Origin: Phragmites australis
Lineage: Eukaryota > Streptophyta > Magnoliopsida > Poales > Poaceae
DNA length: 64,000 nucleotides
Direction: 5' to 3'
Assembly: GCF_958298935.1 (NCBI RefSeq)
Contig: NC_084942.1
Location: 15,383,501-15,447,500, forward strand
Below, piece by piece: positions 44,976 through 57,221 of the stretch. Each line of letters starts with the position of its first letter. Positions within the stretch are counted from its first letter, which is position 1. The translations under genes were made by a program, and so were the position numbers. Under the pieces are notes generated by a model, which was given only the letters and a program-made list of their open reading frames with translations, made no database searches and had not been told where the DNA came from.

Positions 44976-46195
44976 TTGACACACTGTACACAACATGATG
45001 GGTTCTGGTCATTCATTGCATCGATATATTTTATTTGCTAAATATTTATTATCTTGTATTGTTGTGCCAGTGGTTAGGTAGTTGCAACGGGAGGCTTGTA
45101 GTGCCCTGTCTTGGGTATGAGTAAGTTGTGCTTAGTTATTTCTTTGTTATTTCCTAGTTTTGGACTAAGATTCTCTTGAAGATTGGAAGAGTCAGCTTTG
45201 AAAGAAAATGTCCATGATGTTCTCTTTAGCTTATGAGTTTCAAGAAACAGAGATATGGATTGTTGGATTGAGATAATGATTTTTCTCATTCAAATTCATG
45301 AAAAAGTAAGGAAATAGATGGAATTTGGAGATAGGTCATGGAGGCTGCCCTGTCAAGATTGTGATGCGAAGTTTGCAGTTGGGGAAAATCAAGGTGGTGT
45401 TGGAGATGGTAATGAATTACTTCACGGCTTTGACTCATCCTCATTGATTATAGAGTGGAGATGGATCCTTGCTCTCCTTCATCATAGCTGAGTTCCTCAA
45501 TATCAGGTTGTGGATCCCTGATGTTCACCCTTTGGTTTTGTCTAGCTCATTTCTTTCAGGAGTTTGTCTTCATATCCTTTTGCTTTGTTAAGTCTGGGTT
45601 AAATGTGGTTCTTTTAGTGAGGCCCAGTGCAGCTGCATATCAATACTATATCCTAACCGTGGAGGAATTGGAGGCCTCTCAGAGCCCATGCTACTGTAGC
45701 AGTGCGGCTGAGTACGTATATGTACATACACGTATATATGTATATATACGTATACATATATACCTATATATATATATACGTATAGGCATATATGTATATA
45801 TATATACGTATATACATACTTATGTAATTTTCTTTTCCAAAAATTCTAGAAAAATATCAAAATGAACATTTGTTACATTAATAAATCAGCTTAAAAAATC
45901 TAAAATGCAAAGAAAAATATCTAAAACTCAAAAAATATGAAACTAATTTTTTTAGGTTAGTATTATTTTCACTTACATATTAAAACTATGTGCATGCATA
46001 AAAGTAATATTGTTTTCTCTATAATTAATTTAATGTGTTTAACATTAATAATTTTATAAATAAATAAACACATTAATAATTTTATAAATAAATATTGAAA
46101 TGTACAAAATTTGTGAACTTAATTTTTTAGTCTTCTTTTGTCGTGCTCTACACAGTAAAAATAAAATAAGCGCGACGTATACGCGCCAATCAGAC
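44976..46195. other. AT-rich intergenic DNA of unit C
   Basis: No gene is seen. A segment near 45541-45630 repeats the loop of the hairpin at 43690. The part 45840-46195 is very AT-rich with near-direct repeats of ACATTAATAATTTTATAAATA. Confidence 0.5.
45714..45825. repeat. TA/CG-TA microsatellite
   Basis: Alternating purine-pyrimidine words such as ACGTATATATGTATATATAC occur over about 110 bases. It can form cruciform or Z-like structure and is expected to vary in length. Confidence 0.85.
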
Positions 46196-46494
46196 TAGTT
46201 CATCCAAACTACGGTGGAGTAATGGATCTAGACATTTCCCTTGGTAATTAGATATTCACTATGTTGAGGAAAGAAGGAATTTGAGTGGTGCCGGTTTGTG
46301 TCTGCACTGTTGGTGTTGTCGTTTAGTGGAGCTCAAAGCTTTCCATTCTTGTCTCCCAGCCAAAAAAAAAAGAAAACTTTGTGTGCTAGTGATTATGTAT
46401 TCCTATGTGAAACAATTTCGGTACCTCAAAGGGGGAATCACACCATAGCCCATAATAGCTATCTCCTTAAGTTGGTCACATATGGATAGATTCT
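46196..46494. repeat. Module R, third copy
   Basis: It matches 44230-44510 (GGAGTAATGGATCTAGACAT and onward) and stops at GGATAGATTCT, where the CACTA element begins. Confidence 0.6.
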
Positions 46495-48758
46495 CACTAC
46501 TACAAAACCCCTCATCACTGTTGGTTCAAAAACTATTTTACTATAGTTTTTGAATAGGTAGTGATTAAGTAATAGTGATAATCTATGATTATCACTGTCG
46601 GCTCCGGAACCAACAATGATAGTAAGTATCACGGTCGGTTCATGGTATGTATCAGCTATGATAACCCAACTATCATTGCTGGTTCATGTAATAAACCGGC
46701 AGTGATAATCCCTGTCCTCCCTCTCAAATCTATCTATTGTTGACAACTGCACATATCACATATTCAGAAAATAGACATATACATAAGCGCACGCGCGCGC
46801 ACACAAACGCATACACAATTCATCACAGATCTTGCTAGCTTGACACATTTCGTTCACAAGTCACATATACATACACAAATTCAAGTCATTCATAACAGGT
46901 TTACATCAAGTTCGAAATAAGAATCTACAAGAATGATAAGTAGTTCAAGCTCTCTTGCTACTTGAAGCTGTCGAACTCGGTAAATCTCGAGTGCTTATTG
47001 AAGGTCGCACTTTATATGCCAGCTCATAAAACTCGACTTTTTAACTTATCATTTCATTATTGATGAACCAGATGATTTTTTCTTGAATTGCGTTAATGTG
47101 ACGTTGTAGGAGTTTACTTGTCTTCAATTTGATTAGTTGTCATTAGAAGAATTAAAGAAATCAATCATTGAACATGTATATAATCTGAGAAGTATGCACA
47201 AGTATGAATTTACATACCTCTGTATCCTCTTGGATCACCTTGTCTCTGGTGAATCCGTAAATGAATTCACATACATAGAAGGCGCATAAATTGTTACCCA
47301 ATTCCTGCCTGTTACACTGAAAAAATATTGAAACATCAATGGCATGGAACAAGTCATTTAGTAGGAATTGGAGACATGGATATTTCGTACGTACCGGAAA
47401 GTTGGTTTGAATATTGAAATCCTTCGCATATGGACGGTATCGAACTCTTCTTACATCATCGTGTGTATGCCCTCTACGTAATTATAAATAGTATTATTAA
47501 ACATAGATTCAATCGAATGGACGGTTACTAGAGCGAATAACAAAATGATGGACTTTACCTGTTTAGCAAGTCTATGGTAGATTGAAATTGTATTTGTGGT
47601 CTCCTTTGTGAGTGCATTACAACGATCTTGCTAATGTCTGGCTAGATGACAAGGATGATCCAATGATAGCTGCAAACATCACCGTAGCTAATTAGTCCCT
47701 ACATCAAGTTGCGCATAAAAGAGTAGAATGAGCATGTAGGGAAACACATATATAAAGTTGTGGGCTAAAAGTATGTATGTCTTGTATTGTAGCTCGATCA
47801 TAGCCTTGCACACATAGTCCTCGACTTCGGCTGGATTATCTCTTACAAGCATCATGTTGACTCGTGTTTAGTTGAGGAATCCTACTCGGTAAATGCACTC
47901 TTTCCTGCATTTCTGTAACTCCATTCTATATAAGAAATAAGTTAGAGATGCAACTAAATGATAGAACAATGTAAACCATGAGTTATACATATAAGACACT
48001 TACAGTGTCTAGCAAGTCATGATAGACATGTAGAGGGTGTCTTGCTAATACACGTTATAAATTTCCTTGAATCCCAGCCATAATATGTCATCCTATTGAA
48101 GAAATCTTCATTTTTTTATTTTGGCACTGAACATTGATCTACCCTTGCTCGACTCTGTCATGTACCACTAATCAAATTTCCAAATTTGATAGGACAGGTT
48201 GTCCATCACATCTGGCTTGACCAGCGGTTTGTCCAACGGAAACAACTATTTAAGAGTTGTAGTTTCAATTGGGGCCTCCCCTGCAACTTGGGATTATGTA
48301 AGTCTGGCTTCTGCAAGAAACTGTTGGATCGCCCTCTGCTTCAGGTATGGCTTATCCTTAGTGCGCTCATAGTCCAATTTAAGCTTTGAATATATTTTTG
48401 TTTGTCCATGGACAAGAAAATTTTTTCCACTGAAGGATTGATTGGATCCTTCTTCTTAGGCTCACTAGGTTTGAAGTGTCTAGTTATACTGACGTTCACT
48501 ATCTGCCTCAATTCCTCAGGCATTTGTTCTGACTGCTAAGGTGGTGCTGACTTCTTAGGTGGCGCTTGCTTGTGAGATAAAAGTGATTTCTGAGATGAAA
48601 TCGGCTTCTTATATGGTGCAGGTGCTGACGGTAGAGGACTCAGACTTCTAAGTTGTGCATGTGCTAGCGGCAGAGGACTCGGACCCCTAGTTGGTGTAGG
48701 TGGTGACGGCAGAGGAGTTGGAGATCTTCTGCGTGGAGGAGACTAAGGAGTCGGAAAT
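46495..48758 (-). mobile_element. CACTA (En/Spm-like) transposon fragment
   Basis: The left terminus CACTACTACAAAACCCC is followed by subterminal inverted words (TATCACTGTCGG, AACCGGCAGTGATAA). The interior carries degenerate ORF2 exons with a Ulp1-protease-like domain. The right end is missing: the element is cut at 48759 by an LTR. Confidence 0.7.
47161..48757 (-). pseudogene. CACTA ORF2 remnant with Pro-rich and Ulp1 (C48) peptidase-like segments
   Basis: Read on the minus strand, 48540-48757 is a Pro/Ser-rich linker (PTPLPSPPTPTRGPSPLPLA). 48341-48520 reads MPEELRQIVNVSITRHFKPS. About 47780-47920 reads NMMLVRDNPAEVEDYVCKAM. About 47570-47680 reads YHWIILVI then IDLLNR, with a stop between. 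47161-47330 reads RQELGNNLCAFYVCEFIYG. The HW and later C-containing blocks correspond to the catalytic His and Cys regions of the Ulp1-like domain carried by many grass CACTA elements. Stops and gaps make it nonfunctional. Confidence 0.65.
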
Positions 48759-51485
48759 TGTAACACCTAGTTTTAAAGGGACAACCAGGCACAACAAATC
48801 TTCAACTCAGGCCAAGATCCATTCAAAATCCGGCCCAAACCTTCCTTCCCTTCCTCTCTCGGGCCTGGTTTCCTCTCCCTCTCCCGCTTGGGCCTCGGCT
48901 CGACCTCCTCCCGCGCGTGCTGGGCTGGCCACCAGGCCGAGCCGGCTTGCCCTTCCCGAGTTGCCCCCACCCTCGTTGACCAGCTGGCCCAGCTCAAGCC
49001 GCGCCAAGCCGAGCTACGCTGCAGCCGAGCCGAGCCGCCCGCCCTGGCTCCTTTCTTCATCCTCTAGCCGTGCCTGTGTGGCAAAGGTCGCCGGTCATTT
49101 CTGTCTCCCCTGTGCCCTCTCCTCTCCCATCAAAGACCGGGTTTGAGCCCTTAAGCGCCATTAAGGCCCCCTCTTTCGTTTCCCCCTCTTTCCCCCTCTC
49201 TATTGCACATTCAAGGTGAGAAAAACCGCCGGCCATCAAAGCCATGGCCGTCGGCCCTTTCTCTTCCAATTTTGACCACTCCGGCTGCCATCTCCTCTAT
49301 TTAAGCCACCCATCCTCTCTTTGGCAAAGTTCCACGTATTTTGCACTACTTGTACCCCATTTTCCTCGCTCAAATCACCGTCGCCAGCCTCTTCTTCTTC
49401 GGCTCCAATGAGGAGCTCCGCCGCCACCAATTTCGCGCCATTGTGCCATCTTCGGCCTCCCTGACTCGCTCTTCATCCTCGCAGGACACCTCGGACTCAA
49501 TTCTGCGGCTTGCCATCACCGTTCGGTCGCCAGAACACCTCTCACGCAGCCTCACCGACCTCCGCCGCCGTCGCCTGGTCTCCCCGGCATCGCTCCGGTC
49601 TCCTCGTCTCTTGGGGTGAGTTCATCGGTGCCTCCTCTCCATCTTCCGTAGCTCGCCAGAGCATCCCGACCATCGGCGCTCGGTTCTGGCCATCCTCTGG
49701 CCGCCCGCCGCCGTGCTGAGCCGCTCCAGCACCTCTGGTCCACGGTGGACCCAGGAGCTCCGCTCAGTTCACCGCCCGGTGGACTCGGTCCACACGGTTT
49801 TTCCTCTCAGAAATAATTCTTTTCTAATTTATGACATCATCATTGCGCAATAAACCAGTTTTTTAATATAATAATAATTGGTTTATTCTCTGTTAATAAG
49901 TAAAATTGCAGAAACACCCCTGGAACTTCAAACGCTCATAACTTTTTGCTCCTAGCTCTGATTTAGGCGATCTTTGCGCTCAAATTCTTGTAGCGATGTG
50001 TAGAATCATTTTATAAGGTTTTTAATCCAGTTTTAGTGCTGTCTAGTGTACTGTTCTTATGCTTGATTGTGTGCTCGTGTAGACGATTCAGTCCAAGAGT
50101 TCGAGAATTTCCAGGAAGAAGACTTTGAAGGAATTGTGCATCACCTTGATGAAGGCAAGTATATTGACCATGTTGCGAGCCACGTATTATTATAAAGTTA
50201 GTCCTTACAAAGCATGCTACTGTTTTTGTGATGAAATGGGTAGTATAGCAAAAACTAGACTTATATATAGGCTTTACACTTGTAGATGCTTATTTCTCAG
50301 TAAAATCATGTTTATGCTTAGCCATGCTTTTAGATGATCATGTAGTTTGTAGATGATGAATCTGAGCTTTGAAACTAAAAGTTGAGGTAGAAAGGATGTT
50401 ATGATATTTGATGTTGTTAAGAGAATTAGCAACAAGGAATCTAGGTTTTGAGCAAGAAGGGTATGTTGGTGTGTGCATGTTGATGTGTTCCAGGCATGGA
50501 TATTCTTGGATGGATATGTTTGGTGATTACCCATGTGGGATAGTTGGCTGTCTTGCCCAGACCATACTAAGGACCAGTTCGTGGAGCGACCACCCATGAT
50601 AACAGTACAACCACGAGACCTATATGGTACGACTTGGGTAAGTAATTAGACATTCTCCCAGTGGTGTATGACCCAGTTGGATGTGTTGAGAAGGAAGGGG
50701 TACTTCCCGATTCTACCTAGCACAAAAGGGGGCTTCTGGGGTGGAGGATTACTTATGTACGGTGGTGAAACCTCAGTGGGCAAGTGCATACTAGGAGACT
50801 CTTTAGAAAAGCCTCGTAGTGATCTCTTGGCGCACACCTCAAAAGTGTGTATGGTACCGATGGGTACCAACAAAAGAGCTGATCACAACTCATGGTTAAA
50901 GTTTACAAACTATGCAGAGTGTCAAACTGAATATTCAGTCGTGCTCATAGTTATGAGCGGCATGAACCCTCACATGATTAGTCGGGTGGATGTTTTCAAT
51001 GGCTAATAAATGGTTGAATTCTCAGAGGTTAGAAGATATCTTTTTGCGCCTCTTTCCTTTTTAAAATAAAACTGATTTTCTATAGTTTAGGGCTAAAATT
51101 GGCTTTTATGCAAATAAAACCCTAGAGAATAGGAAATCTTGGTTCAAGCCACCATGTCATATCTTTCCTCCAATTGCTGAGTATTGGAAATACTCACGCT
51201 TGCTTTTCAGAAGGTGAAGCTTTTGAAGAATATCCCGAAGACGGTGCAAAATTCTAGGTTTGTGGAGCTTTCGGTCTACTGCCTGTGGCGCGGAGCTGCG
51301 CTGTATTTCTTTTCCACTGCTGTGTAATTTTCTTTAGACCCGTGTGGTTATTTTGCATTAAATAACGTTGTAATAATGAGCACTATGTCTGTTATCAACT
51401 AATGACGTCGCTATATGTATGTGTAAACTGATCTTGGCATACATATTGTTCGCATTTGGTTTTGGTCTTAAAACCGGGTGTGACA
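48759..51485 (+). mobile_element. Long LTR-type sequence, plus orientation (2727 bp)
   Basis: It starts TGTAACACCTAG and ends CCGGGTGTGACA, the TG...CA and short inverted ends of grass Ty3-gypsy LTRs of the TGTAACACC family. The first 1 kb is GC-rich and gives chance open frames (48700-49146, 49341-49619). No target duplication is visible. The neighbouring LTR at 51490-54442 is related but inverted. Confidence 0.55.
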
Positions 51486-51489
51486 GAAG

Positions 51490-54442
51490 GGGCACAACAC
51501 ATGTATGTCAGGATCAAGTTTCATACATGCGTTTATATCTTCAGTGTATCATCACAATGCCATTATGACAATAACGTATTTAATTTAATACAAAAGGATC
51601 CGCCGGTCTAAAAGAAAACACAGTGGAACTAAAGATCTTCAGTGCCAGCGGAGCTTCCATAATCCACAGGCATCAACCAGGGGCACTTCAGCCTAGAGCA
51701 GCAACTCTGGGTCGAAGTCGTCTTCGTCAAAGGTTGCAGCTTCATTGACGGCTTTTGAACGGCGGCAGAATGCAAGAGAAGGGACAACATGTGTGAGTAC
51801 AAAAATGTACTCCGCAAGTGTAGGACAAACATGCTATGGGGCTTAAGTCAAGAAAAGATTAGACACGGTTAACTGCACCAAGCAAACTTTAACTAATGAC
51901 TCTAACAACAGGCATCCTATTTACTGAAGACACCACTATAACAAAAGGATTGACTCATTGGATTCCATTTGACAACCAAGACTCACCAGGTAATTCCATT
52001 ACCTAGCTACCCAACCAACCATACCAACCCTGATCCCATCTAATCCCGAAGAAGTATAAGTCTGCTCTTGTCCGTGAGCACAGCTGATCGACCAGATTGA
52101 CACTCTGCAGAGTTTGCACAGCTTTCTCCACAAGTCATGATTCCCGTGTTGCTTCACACTTCCGAGGTGTGGAGTCGGGGTCTCACTAAGGGGCCTTTAC
52201 AAAGCTCCCTCCAACTTGCAGGCACCACTGAGGTTTCACTGCTAACAAATGATTACATCGCTGCAGAAGCCCCTCTAGTGCCACTCAATCGTCCAATGGT
52301 GCCCACAGAGTTAGAGAGGTGGCTTATTAGTTGGCCAGATTGTACCTATATAGGCCTCGTGGTTATGCAGATTCACTTGGTTACATGTTCAAGAACTGGT
52401 CCTTAGGACCCCACACAGGAACAAACACAAGCTTGCTGTTCAGCACCACCTCAAACCAATCATCCTGATAGGGTACCTATACCATGTTGCTACAAGATTA
52501 CTATACCCGATTCTGGTTGCATAGACATTAGTCAAGATTAACATTACCCAACTATGACAGCACTAGCATATCTACCCTTCATTAACCATGACTCATCAGT
52601 GGCGATAAAGAATAATCATACAAAAGCTAGTAAACCCTAACATGGGATTGCAGTTTAGACAAGCATGCAATGAAGGAATAAATAGCTACACATGAGTCCT
52701 AAAACAGGGGTCAAAATATCCAAGGACACTTGCCTTCAGCGGAGGGTTGCTCAAAGTCCTCGAAAGCTTGATCTTGAAGATTCCTAAACTGCTCACCTCC
52801 TAATCAACAAACTGAAAAAAGCACACGAGGGAAACCTCTAAGAACAGTACATCAAACAGTACTAAAACTAGGTAAAAACCCCATAAAAAGATTCTACACA
52901 TCGCTACGAACATTTGAGCGTGAAAATTGCCCAAATTAGAACTATGAGCAAAACATTCTAGGGGCTCTTCTGCAAATTTTACTTGATTTATGAGAATAAA
53001 CCGATTTGTTTTTATACTGGAAAACTAATTTATGATGTCATAAATCAAAACCGATTTAATTTTCTATTGGAAAAGCTCGTGGAATTGGTCTACGGACCCA
53101 TGGACCATGGCCTGGAAGGCCGGTCCATGTCTATGGTGGGCCGGTTATGAAGTAATGAAGGGGTATGCTATTAGGGCCGTAGGATTGAGATCCAACGGCC
53201 AGGGTTCAAAGAGGTGGCGGATGAACTCGGTTGGCAGCATAGACACGGCGGACGACGGCGGGGTCGCTGGCGCATCACTGGAGATGCATGGGAATGCGTG
53301 TCCAGCCACAGATTTTGATGGGGAGACATGCAAAATGAAGAGGAGGTCGAGGGGGAGCATTACCATGGGCTTCTCATCGGCGGAGAAGGACGGAGGGTGG
53401 CCGGTGACGGAGAGAGGCAGATGGCGGAGCTCGGTCACCGTGCGGGCGACACTCCATGGGTCGGGTGACACCGAAGTGCGGCCGGGAGCTTCTTCGGTGA
53501 CCCTGCAAAGCCATAGAGGGGAGGAAAGGGTTAGAGATGGCTCAGCCACGGAGAATTACGACAGCAGCGGAGCTCTCACCTGCAACGGAGAAGACGACGA
53601 CGCTGAGGGTGAAACCGTGCAGGAAATGAGGGGGAAATAGGTTAAATTTGTGCGGAACCTCACCACAGAGACAAAGGCCGGCTTATATGCGTGTGAGGGG
53701 AGTGCATCGGCCAGTATTTGAAGAGATTGGCTGGCGGCCTTGATGGAGATAAATGCGGTGGATTCCACATTAGAGAGGGGGAATGGAGGGGGAAAATGGC
53801 TGGGAAGGAGTGAATAGGGGGTGGGGATCTCGGCCACGGGCTTTAATTGAGTCAAAACGGTGCGGGGAGGCGGCGATTTGAATGGGCATGCGATTTGGGG
53901 GCGGATCGGGTTCGGGCGGCGGGAGGTAGGAGAAGGTTAGCCGCGGATCTGGAATGTGCATAGCTCGGCTCCAGCTAGCCAGGGCGGGGCCCATGAGGCA
54001 GAGAGATAGAGGAGGGAGGGGCTGGCTTGGGCGCAGCGCAGGCTGGTTCGGGCGCGGTCCAGCGCGGGAAGGAGGCTAGTGGCCCACGTGGGAAGGAGGC
54101 TGGCGGCCCACGTGGTTGGAAGAGAGGGGAGGGAAGAGGTGGGCAGGGAAAAGGATTCGGCCTGGGAGGCTTTTACAATTTTGAAATTTCTTTTCTTTTT
54201 ACATTTTGAACCAAATTCAAAAGAGGTTTAAATGAGCGCCTTCTGGTGAACTTTTGCAAACTTTTTTCAACACATAAAAACCTATTGCAACTACGACGGC
54301 ATGAATGCATCAAACTTATATATAAACTAATGTAAAATTTTAGAAATTAATTTCTTCTCTTGAACAAAAGTTGTAACTCCTATTTAAAATTCTAGCAAAA
54401 GTTTAAACTATTGCAAAAATTGAAATTTTAGGGTGTTACAAA
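51490..54442 (-). repeat. 3' LTR of a Ty3-gypsy element, minus orientation
   Basis: On the minus strand it begins TGTAACACCCTAAAATTTCA at 54442, directly after the purine-rich tract AAGGGAGG. It resembles the inverted LTR at 48759-51485 in order and content (for example TTATGACATCAT and GATTCTACACATCGCTAC blocks). Its distal end is not clean: it meets the other LTR at about 51486 without its own CA end. Open frames in its GC-rich part (53107-53640) are not genes. Confidence 0.55.
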
Positions 54443-54445
54443 CCT

Positions 54446-56936
54446 CCCTTAGGTTGAGTCTCACCCTCGAGATTCAGAAGGATCGGAGAAGAGTTGGGGA
54501 AACTCGACCTTCAGATCATCTTCTCGTTCCCAAGTTGCTTCCTCTTCTGAGTGATGCTTCCACTACACCTTGCACATATGGACTCGCCTGTTTCTGATAA
54601 CCCGTTCTGACATGTCAAGAATCTTGACTGGATATTGTGAGTAGGAGAGATCTTCTCGCACATCCAGTTCCTCTACTAGTAGCTCATCTTCGGGAACTCT
54701 CAAACACTTTTTCAATTGTGACACATGAAAAACATTGTGTACTCGTGAGAGTTGAGGTGGTAACTCAAGTTAGTAAGCTAGTTCTTCTCGTATTCCCAAT
54801 ATCTTGTATGGACCAATAAACCAAGGTGAAAGCTTGCCTTTAACCTTGAATCTATGTTGACCTCTGATCGGTGATACTTTGAGATACACGAAGTCAGCTA
54901 CTTCGAAAGCCAGTTCTCGTCGTCGATTATCTGCATAGCTCTTTTGTCTTGATTGAGCAGTTTTTAGATTATCTCTAATCTCTTGCACTTGTCTTTCTAC
55001 TTATCTCAGAACTTCGGGATGAAAAACTTGGCTTTCCTCGGTCTAGTTCCAGAACAACGAGGTTCTACACTTCCTTCCGTATAAGGCTTCAAAAGAAGAC
55101 ATCTTGAGGCTAGCTTGATAACTATTATTGTACAAGAACTCCGCATACGGCAGATTCTTGTCCTAACTATTATCGTTCTTCAGTGCACATGCTCTCAACA
55201 TGTCTTCAAGGATTTGATTCACTCTCTCTGTCTGTCCGTTAGTTTGCGGGTGATATGCTGAGCTGAAGTTCAACCTTGTATCCATAGATTCATATAGATG
55301 TTGCCAGAATCATGAGGTAAACTGACTACCTCGATCAGATACAATTATCTTGGGTACTCCATGCAGACACACAATCCTGGACATTTATAACTCAGCTAGT
55401 TTCGGACCTTTATAGTATTCTTTGACTAGAATGAAGTGAGTTACTTTTGTCAACTACTCAACTATGACCCATATGGAATCACATCCTGACTGAGTTCGAG
55501 GTAGACCCACTATGAAGTCCATGCTAATTTCTTCCCACCTCCATTCAGGTACTTTCAATGGTTGTAGTAGACCTGCTGGTCTCTGATGCCCGGCTTTGAC
55601 TCGCTGACAGATATCACACAAAGCCACATATTCTGCTACTGCACGTTTTATTCTGTACCACCAATACTAATCTTTAAGATCCCGGTACATCTTAGTACTC
55701 CCTGGGTGATTGGAATATGCCGAATCATGAGCTTCTTTTAAAATTGTATCCCGAATAGCCTTTATTTCCGAACACATATCCTGTGCTTGTACCACACGGT
55801 ACCTTTCTCATCTTCAGTAAAATCTGGGGTTTTACCAACTTTGATCAGCTGCTTGATTTCCAAAATCTTTTCATCCTCAACCTGACCCTTCCTTATATCT
55901 TGTTCAAGCATTGAGTCTATTTCTATTGCAACTATCTCGGTGTTACACACCATTCCAGACTCAACTTCTCAAACTCCTTGCATAACTCGGGAGTCATCTC
56001 TTGAAGAGTTAAAGCGTTGACTTGAGATTTTCTGCTCAAGGCATCAGCCACTACATTTGCCTTTCCTGGGTGATAGTTGATTCCCATGTTGTAATTCTTG
56101 ATGAGATCTAACCATCTGTGTTGTCTGAGGTTAAGATCCGATTGAGTGAAGATATATTTCAAGCTCTTATGATCTGAATAGATCTCACATCTTTGACCTA
56201 CTAGATAATGTCTTCAGATCTTGAGTGCGTGAACTACTGCAGCTAGCTCCAAGTCATGTGTCGGGTAATTCTCTTCATGCTTCCTTAACTACTTGGATGC
56301 ATCTGCTACTACATGACCTTCTTGTATGAGCACGCATCCCAATCCCTGATGAGAAGCATCACAATACACCAAAAATGGCATCTGGGTGTCGGGCATGATC
56401 AATACTGGAGCTGAGGTTAATCTTTTCTTCAACTCATTGAAATAGATTCTCGAGCAGCTGTCCACTTGAAATCTGCTCCTTTCTCTAGCAGTTCTGTCAT
56501 TGGCTTTGCTATCTTGGAGAAACCTTGTATAAACCGACGATAGTGTCCTGCTAGACCCAAGAAACTGCAGATCTCTAAAACATTCTATGGTGGTTTCCAG
56601 TTCAAAACATCCCTTACTTTAGATTGGTCCACAGACACACCTCCTATTGAATAATGTGACAAGGAAGGGAACTTCCTTCAACCAGAACTCATATTTGCTC
56701 AACTTAGCATACAATTAGTTTTCTCTAAGTTTTTGCAATACCATTCTTAGATGTTCCTCCTGCTCTTCTTCATTCTTGGGGTAAACCAGAATGTCATCAA
56801 TAAATAACTCGACAAACTTGTCCAAATACTCTATGAAGACCTTGTTCATCAGATACATGAAGTAAGCTGGGGCATTGGTCAACCCGAAAGACATTACTAT
56901 GTACTAGTACAGACCATATCGAGTAATAAATGCCGT
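54446..56936 (-). pseudogene. Ty3-gypsy pol remnant: RT, RNase H, integrase, chromodomain-like end
   Basis: On the minus strand, from right to left, the order is as follows. Reverse transcriptase fragments run from 56936 (TRYGLY, then a stop) to 56260. RNase H is at 55932-56260 ([18 protein letters not shown]). The integrase zinc region is near 55600-55640 (CDICQRVKAGHQRPAGLLQP). The integrase core is at 55000-55560 (SDRGSQF, HPQTNGQTERVNQ). The C-terminal integrase part is at 54770-54988 (GKLSPWFIGPYKILGIREEL). A chromodomain-like tail (EREDDLKVEFPQLF) lies near 54500. Several stops and frame changes make it inactive. RT after integrase in this transcription order identifies Ty3-gypsy, and the tail suggests the chromovirus branch. 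Gag, protease and the start of RT are not contiguous here. Confidence 0.82.
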
Positions 56937-57221
56937 TGTCGGAGGGTGAACTCCTCAAGCGGGGATCCGGTGGGACCCCCTTTGACATTCGGTCAGGGGG
57001 ATGATTCTGAATCCGCTTCGTAGGTGAAAATAAATGTGAGTAAATGAGATGCAGGTGGAGGTGGAATGATTGGATGCAGGAAGGAGTAAATGCTTAGGGA
57101 ATTTTTAGACAGGTTCGGGCCGCACTGAGCGTAACACCCTACTCCTGTGTGTATGCTATAAATACTCTGAGAATGTCTCTCTGAGGAGCTTCGTGCTCTT
57201 TGTTCTTCGGGACTCGTCGAT
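56937..57221. mobile_element. Truncated TGTCGG-type LTR inserted in RT
   Basis: It starts TGTCGGAGGG directly inside the RT reading and matches 62402 to about 62720 of the complete copy, except for a 33-bp gap at GAGCT. It is cut at 57222 by another gypsy element. Confidence 0.75.

Noticed and set aside
45521..45865. Open frame rich in Tyr, Ile and Val
   Set aside because: It is a direct translation of the TA/CG-TA microsatellite.
48700..49146. 148-codon Pro/Ser/Ala-rich open frame
   Set aside because: It spans the CACTA/LTR junction and the GC-rich start of the LTR; composition explains it.
53107..53640. 177-codon open frame, plus strand
   Set aside because: It lies inside an inverted LTR whose GC-rich part has open frames on both strands. 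No family is recognised.
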